A stretch of DNA of 26,245 nucleotides from a virus: positions 1-26,245 of the IMG/VR virus record IMGVR_UViG_3300044634_000009. One strand, 5' to 3'. Within the stretch, counting starts at the first letter, position 1, and each line of letters opens with the position of its first letter. The position numbers were made by a program, and so were the translations under genes. The notes beneath the pieces were generated by a model, which was given only the letters and a program-made list of their open reading frames with translations, was not told the origin of the DNA and ran no database searches. Positions 22,405 to 26,245 of this stretch are shown one piece after another.

Positions 22405-23042
22405 TGGGCTTTTGGGACTTGAGCGACGGCGAGACAGCCGCAAACACCGGCACCGAATATGAGGTGCCTTCGGGCAACATTGAACCGATCCCGGCTGGAT
22501 CGTCAGTGCTGGCTATGATTGACGAATGCAAGTGGGAGATGAAGCCCACCGGCGAGGAGTTTATCTCGGCACGCTGGACAGTGCTTGCGCCGGAGGAATA
22601 CAAAAACCGCAAGGTGTTTCACAAGCTGTGGGTTTTGGACATGGACCCCAGCGCCAAGGACGAAGCGTCTGGCATCAAGAAGCGCGACAAAGCCCGCAAG
22701 ATGCTGGCAGCCATCGACGCCAACGCAGGCGGCAAGCTGACCGCAAAGCCGGGACGCCCGACCAACGATGATCTCTTGAGCCTGACCAACAAGCCGATGG
22801 TTGCAAGCATGATGATCTGGTCAATGCCAGACACGCGCAACGGCGGCATGATGCACGGCAACTGGGTGTCAGCGGTTGCTTCAAAGGGCGCGAAGGACAT
22901 CTATGTCGCAGAAGCAAAGCCCTTGCCCGCAGCAGGTGCTGCACCGGCGCAGCGCGATGATTTCGGCACAGGCGGTGGCGGCTATGCCAAGCCCGGCTTG
23001 GTCGATGATGACATCCCATTTGCCCCGGCTTGGTTGATCTAA
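22401..23042 (+). CDS. DUF669-like single-stranded DNA-binding protein
   Basis: A 213-residue protein. The N-terminal two thirds look like an OB-fold: YEVPSGNIEPIPAGSSVLAM leads into a strand, then EEFISARWTVLAPEEYKNRK and VFHKLWVLDM, the latter being the hallmark of DUF669 phage SSBs (substrate binding followed by 'K-x-F-x-K-L-W'). The C-terminus is a Gly/Ala-rich linker ending in DDDIPF (202-207), the acidic tip through which SSBs recruit partners. GAAGGAG precedes ATG 22401; the ATG at 22404 is equally usable. It sits between Sak4 and the exonuclease, exactly where a partner SSB is expected. Confidence 0.85.
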   Translation: MMGFWDLSDGETAANTGTEYEVPSGNIEPIPAGSSVLAMIDECKWEMKPTGEEFISARWTVLAPEEYKNRKVFHKLWVLDMDPSAKDEASGIKKRDKARKMLAAIDANAGGKLTAKPGRPTNDDLLSLTNKPMVASMMIWSMPDTRNGGMMHGNWVSAVASKGAKDIYVAEAKPLPAAGAAPAQRDDFGTGGGGYAKPGLVDDDIPFAPAWLI

Positions 23043-23053
23043 GCTGGAGCAAG

Positions 23054-23120
23054 GTTGCCAGCGCCACGAAGGTGGGAGAGGCCGATTACCCTGAGCATTC
23101 AGAGGCGCGGCGCTGGCAAC
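23054..23120 (+). ncRNA. Structured intergenic RNA, possible three-way junction
   Basis: GTTGCCAGCGCC (23054-23065) and GGCGCTGGCAAC (23109-23120) are perfect 12-bp inverted repeats. Inside are two small hairpins, CCAC-GAAG-GTGG (23064-23075) and CTGA-GCAT-TCAG (23091-23102), joined by a 15-nt purine-rich linker. If the outer stem closes with ten pairs, the whole folds as a three-way junction. No U-run follows, so it is not an intrinsic terminator. It occupies most of the 104-nt gap before the exonuclease and ends 16 nt before its AGGAG. I do not recognise a known riboswitch or ribozyme. Confidence 0.55.
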
Positions 23121-23146
23121 ACCATCAAAACACATAGGAGCCAAAA

Positions 23147-24010
23147 TTGGAACAGCGAACAGAAGAATGGCACGCAGCACGCAAGGGTCGCATCACAGCA
23201 TCGTCTGTGGGGGCAATCTTGGGCCATGCGCCCTATGCCACGCGCGACGATGTGATGCGCCGCATGGTGCGAGAGTGGGTCGGGGCGGAACCTGAATTCG
23301 AAGGCAACATTGCCACCGAATACGGCACGCGCAATGAGGCTGGGGCGCTGACCGAATACGTGATGGAAACGGGAAATGCCGTTGAGGCTGTCGGGTTTAT
23401 CACGCGCGAGGATTGGGCAGGGTGCAGCCCGGACGGGTTGATTGGCGAAGAGGGTGGTCTTGAGATCAAATGCCCGTTTGGCCTGCGGAAAGATGAAACG
23501 CCTGCGTTTAAATCGATCTTTGACCAGCCCCATTATTTTGACCAAGTGCAGTTTTCGATTTGGGTCACGAATAGATCGTGGTGGAATTTTTACCAGTGGT
23601 CGCCAAACGGGACTTCAATGGAAAAAGTAATGTGGAGCGGGTCTTGGCAAGATCAAAACCTGCCAAAGCTGCGACAGTTTTATGCGGAATATTTGGCCGA
23701 GCGCGAAGATCCGGCAATTCACCTAGAGCCAAAGCGTCCCATCATCGACACGCCAGAGGCGCGGCGCATTATGGATGAATACGACCAGCTTTGCGATGCT
23801 GTGGAGCGAGCCGAGGCGCGCAAGAAAGAACTGATGTCGGACATGACGACGATCGCCATGAACCGGGACGTTATCTTTGCAGGGCGCAAACTGACCAAGA
23901 TCGAAAAGGCTGGCGCGATTGCCTATGCCAAAGCTGTCAAGGCGCTGATCCCGAATGCCGACCTTGAGCCGTATCGCGGCAAGCCTTCAAGCTATTGGGT
24001 GGTCAAATGA
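23147..24010 (+). CDS. YqaJ/lambda-exo family recombination exonuclease
   Basis: A 287-residue protein with the YqaJ-type nuclease fold. RTEEWHAARKGRITASSVGA (4-23) is the conserved N-terminus. Metal-binding and catalytic residues sit in YGTRNEAGA (E64), CSPDGLIG (D96) and GLEIKCPFG (E106, K108). A second half with helices (RRIMDEYDQLCDAVERAEAR) follows. It would resect 5' ends of double-stranded DNA so that Sak4 and the SSB can anneal strands. The start is TTG at 23147, preceded by AGGAG at 23136-23140; no ATG fits the conserved N-terminus. The unusual start and the upstream structured RNA suggest translational tuning. Confidence 0.92.
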   Translation: MEQRTEEWHAARKGRITASSVGAILGHAPYATRDDVMRRMVREWVGAEPEFEGNIATEYGTRNEAGALTEYVMETGNAVEAVGFITREDWAGCSPDGLIGEEGGLEIKCPFGLRKDETPAFKSIFDQPHYFDQVQFSIWVTNRSWWNFYQWSPNGTSMEKVMWSGSWQDQNLPKLRQFYAEYLAEREDPAIHLEPKRPIIDTPEARRIMDEYDQLCDAVERAEARKKELMSDMTTIAMNRDVIFAGRKLTKIEKAGAIAYAKAVKALIPNADLEPYRGKPSSYWVVK

Positions 24011-25878
24011 CACTCCGCCCCTATCAGCAGGACGCGGCAGATGCGGCGTTGGAATGGATGAAGCGCAGCGCGGCACCATTCATCATCGACGCGGCCACTG
24101 GCGCGGGCAAGTCTCACATCATTGCGGAGATTGCCCGAGTGATCCACGACATGACGGGCAAGCGCGTGCTGTGTCTTGCCCCCAGTGCCGAGTTGGTGAT
24201 GCAGAACCGCGAGAAGTTTCTGGCCACGGGAAACCGGGCCAGCACCTTTTCTGCCAGTGCCGGTGCAAAGGAATTGCGGCACCCGGTGGTGTTTGGCTCT
24301 CCGCTGACAGTCAAGAACAAGATCAGCCGCTTTCAAATGCAGGGGCCAAGCGGCTACGCGCTGGTCATTCTGGACGAGGCGCACGGCATCACGCCAACGG
24401 TGCGGGACATCATCACAGCAATGCGCGAAGGCAACCCAAATCTGCGCGTGTGCGGGCTGACGGCTACGCCCTACCGCCTTGGGTCTGGGTGGATTTTCCA
24501 AGAACACGACAACGGGCGCATAAACGGCGAAGATACGGCATTTTCCCCCTATTTTGCGAAGTGCGTCTACAAAATAGATGCACGCGCGCTGATCGGCATG
24601 GGCTACCTGACACCGCCGGTAATCGGGGCCATCAATGCCAGTGGATACGATACCAGCGGGCTTGCGCTGAACAGCCGTGGACAGTTTGATGCCGACGCAG
24701 TGGACCGGGCCTATCACGGCCAAGGGCGCAAGACGGCGGCGATTGTGGGCGACGTGGTGGCTCAAGCTGCCAATCGCAAAGGCGTGATGTTCTTTGCCGC
24801 CACTGTGAAGCACGCGCAAGAAATCATGGCCAGCCTGCCGCCAGAGCTTTCTGGGATCGTCACAGGGCAAACCCCTAAAGCCCAGCGCGACAGCATCCTA
24901 AAGCGGTTCAAGGCGCAGGAAATCAAGTATCTGGTCAATGTCTCAGTGCTGACCACGGGCTTCGATGCAAGCCACGTCGATCTGATTGCTATCCTTCGCA
25001 AGACCGAAAGCGTTGGCCTCTTGCAGCAGATCATCGGGCGCGGGCTGCGCCTACATGATGGCAAGACCGATTGCTTGGTTTTGGATTACACGACCAACCT
25101 TGAGGACCACTGCCCGGATGGTGATCTGTTTGCACCTGTTGTGAAGGCTAGTAAGGCTGGTGGCGGTGGTGACGGAATGACCTGCATCTGCCCGTCTTGC
25201 TCATATGAAAATATGGTCAGCGTCAATCCGCAGTATTTTGACTATCCGTATGATGAGGCGGGCTATGCGCTCGATCTGGATGGTCGGCAGATCATGTCCG
25301 ACTTTGGTCCAATCCCTGTGCATTTCGGTCGGCGTTGCATGGGGGTGGTGCAATCTGGCAAGCGCGGTGAGTATGAACGCTGCGGGTATCGCTGGACGTT
25401 TAAAGAGTGCCCAAATTGCAGCATGGAGAACGACATTGCAGCGCGACACTGTGCATTTTGCAAGTGCGAGATTGTCGATCCCAACGAGAAGCTAAAGGCT
25501 GATTTCAAGGCGCTGAAACGCGATCCCACGCGCTGGCAGACTGACCGTGTTCTTAGCATGTCAGCATCGCCCAACATTAGCCGCAGCGGCAAAAAGACCC
25601 TGCGCGTTGAATGGGTGACGCCTTACAGGCAATTCACGACTTGGGTGATGCCTGAGGCCAAGCACATCAGAGGGCAGTCTCAATGGAACGCTTTTGATGC
25701 TGCTACGCAATGCGGGACGGTTGCGCCAAGGACCGTGACGTATCGCAAAGACGTTGAGAGCGGCTTCTTTGACATCCGCGCTTATAACCGCCCGGAGGAC
25801 ATAGAGCCAGAAGCGCCAAGCGTTGCGGAAATCGAGTGGAACCCATTTAGCGAGGAAGAAAAACATGCGGCTCAGTGA
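24007..25878 (+). CDS. DEAH-box superfamily 2 helicase with C-terminal zinc cluster
   Basis: A 623-residue protein. Domain 1 has the Q-like opening LRPYQQDAADAAL, Walker A ATGAGKS (30-36), DEAH (123-126) and TATP (152-155). Domain 2 has VLTTGFDA (314-321) and the arginine-finger motif QIIGRGLR (341-348). After residue 390 a cysteine-rich part follows, with C393, C395, C398, C444, C459, C468, C471, C482, C485 and C487, and a charged C-terminus. Such RadD/RAD25-like helicases accompany phage recombination genes. I start at ATG 24007, which overlaps the exonuclease stop (ATGA). The C-terminal zinc part may load it onto DNA or partner proteins. Confidence 0.88.
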   Translation: MTLRPYQQDAADAALEWMKRSAAPFIIDAATGAGKSHIIAEIARVIHDMTGKRVLCLAPSAELVMQNREKFLATGNRASTFSASAGAKELRHPVVFGSPLTVKNKISRFQMQGPSGYALVILDEAHGITPTVRDIITAMREGNPNLRVCGLTATPYRLGSGWIFQEHDNGRINGEDTAFSPYFAKCVYKIDARALIGMGYLTPPVIGAINASGYDTSGLALNSRGQFDADAVDRAYHGQGRKTAAIVGDVVAQAANRKGVMFFAATVKHAQEIMASLPPELSGIVTGQTPKAQRDSILKRFKAQEIKYLVNVSVLTTGFDASHVDLIAILRKTESVGLLQQIIGRGLRLHDGKTDCLVLDYTTNLEDHCPDGDLFAPVVKASKAGGGGDGMTCICPSCSYENMVSVNPQYFDYPYDEAGYALDLDGRQIMSDFGPIPVHFGRRCMGVVQSGKRGEYERCGYRWTFKECPNCSMENDIAARHCAFCKCEIVDPNEKLKADFKALKRDPTRWQTDRVLSMSASPNISRSGKKTLRVEWVTPYRQFTTWVMPEAKHIRGQSQWNAFDAATQCGTVAPRTVTYRKDVESGFFDIRAYNRPEDIEPEAPSVAEIEWNPFSEEEKHAAQ

Positions 25879-26245
25879 TTTTCAAGACATCGCGCAGAAT
25901 GGCGTGCTGACATTTGGTGATCTGGAGTTTCGCGGCAAATGCCCGACCGAGGAGCAAGAACAGATCACGTTTTTCGGTCGGTTGCGGCGCACGCATCCTG
26001 ATACATGGGGGAAGATTGCTCTGCACCCGCGCAATGAGGGGCTGCGGATCGGCGGCCAGTTTGGCGCTGTGTCGAAGCACAAGGCCGAAGGCATGACGCC
26101 GGGCGCTTCGGACATCATTATTCCGGCGCGGGTGGCCTTTGTCTGCGAATTGAAGCGCCGCGATCCGACGCTTGGGAGGTGGCAGGATGGGCAGAAGGAG
26201 TATCTTGCCGCATCGGCCAAGGCTGGGGCATTTGCCTGCGTTGCG
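25865..26245 (+). CDS. VRR-NUC-type nuclease (partial)
   Basis: The first 127 codons are visible. The fold shows E29/E30 in PTEEQEQITFFGRLR, then GGQFGAVSKHKAEGMTPGAS (63-82), D83 in ASDIIIP, E95 and K97 in VCELKRRD, and Q110 in DGQKEYLA. The spaced E, D, E-x-K and Q residues are the active-site pattern of VRR-NUC proteins, which cut branched or flapped DNA, often as Holliday junction resolvases. AGGAAG lies about seven nt before the ATG, which overlaps the helicase end by 14 nt. It continues the recombination operon past the right edge. Confidence 0.82.
   Translation, partial: MRLSDFQDIAQNGVLTFGDLEFRGKCPTEEQEQITFFGRLRRTHPDTWGKIALHPRNEGLRIGGQFGAVSKHKAEGMTPGASDIIIPARVAFVCELKRRDPTLGRWQDGQKEYLAASAKAGAFACVA

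Noticed and set aside
23054-23120. Intrinsic terminator after the SSB gene
   Set aside because: The stem is long but the loop is 43 nt and no run of T follows the 3' arm; downstream genes continue the same operon.
23054-23120. Hammerhead ribozyme reading of the three-way junction
   Set aside because: The conserved CUGANGA and GAAA core segments are not found at the junction.
1-26245. CRISPR arrays, insertion sequences, integrase or attachment sites
   Set aside because: No regularly spaced 25-40 bp repeats, no transposase or recombinase motifs and no terminal inverted repeats with target duplication were seen.

Overview
The window is a stretch of a tailed double-stranded DNA phage genome, most likely a short-tailed (podovirus-type) phage. 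It carries a 700-residue P22/T7-grade portal, several alanine- and glutamine-rich internal virion (DNA ejection) proteins, a virion transglycosylase, a small GNAT-like protein of the T7 gp13 neighbourhood and an adaptor protein. No tape-measure protein, tail sheath or tail tube gene is visible. The GC-rich coding sequence and the style of the small conserved genes suggest an alphaproteobacterial host, perhaps a marine or Rhodobacterales-like one; this is inference only. No integrase, RNA polymerase, DNA polymerase, lysis cassette or tRNA is seen. The major capsid protein is missing and probably lies just beyond the left edge.

Layout. A single control region at about 21.48-21.61 kb divides the window. 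Leftward from it (minus strand, in transcription order) come a small XRE-type HTH protein, a hypothetical protein, a DUF3987-like primase/helicase, an AT-rich island with repeated GTGTAAACATC-like motifs, a small conserved protein, a DPPY adenine-type methyltransferase and a tiny HTH protein. The packaging genes follow (terS, terL), then a cluster of very small basic or Cys-rich proteins with an HNH endonuclease. Next are the adaptor, five tail or fibre-type proteins, a tail assembly chaperone-like protein, a propeller-like tail protein, a GNAT-like protein, four ejection-type proteins including a lysozyme, the portal, a small portal-proximal protein and the start of the scaffold. Nearly every junction is an ATGA, TGATG or TAATG overlap, so this looks like one long translationally coupled transcription unit or a few nested ones. 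Portal and scaffold come after the tail and ejection genes, which is unusual.

Rightward from the control region (plus strand) is a recombination and DNA metabolism operon. It holds a Sak4-like RecA-fold ATPase, a DUF669-like single-strand binding protein with a DDDIPF acidic tail, a YqaJ/lambda-exonuclease-family nuclease, a DEAH superfamily 2 helicase with a C-terminal zinc cluster, and a VRR-NUC-type nuclease cut off by the right edge.

The non-coding parts worth most attention are: two back-to-back promoters sharing a perfect inverted repeat; a possible 5'-terminal pseudoknot in the Sak4 leader; a 67-nt element between the SSB and exonuclease genes that can fold as a three-way junction on a 10-12 bp stem; and the AT-rich repeat island at 19.1-19.4 kb, a candidate replication or regulatory locus. 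All structural and promoter calls were made by eye.
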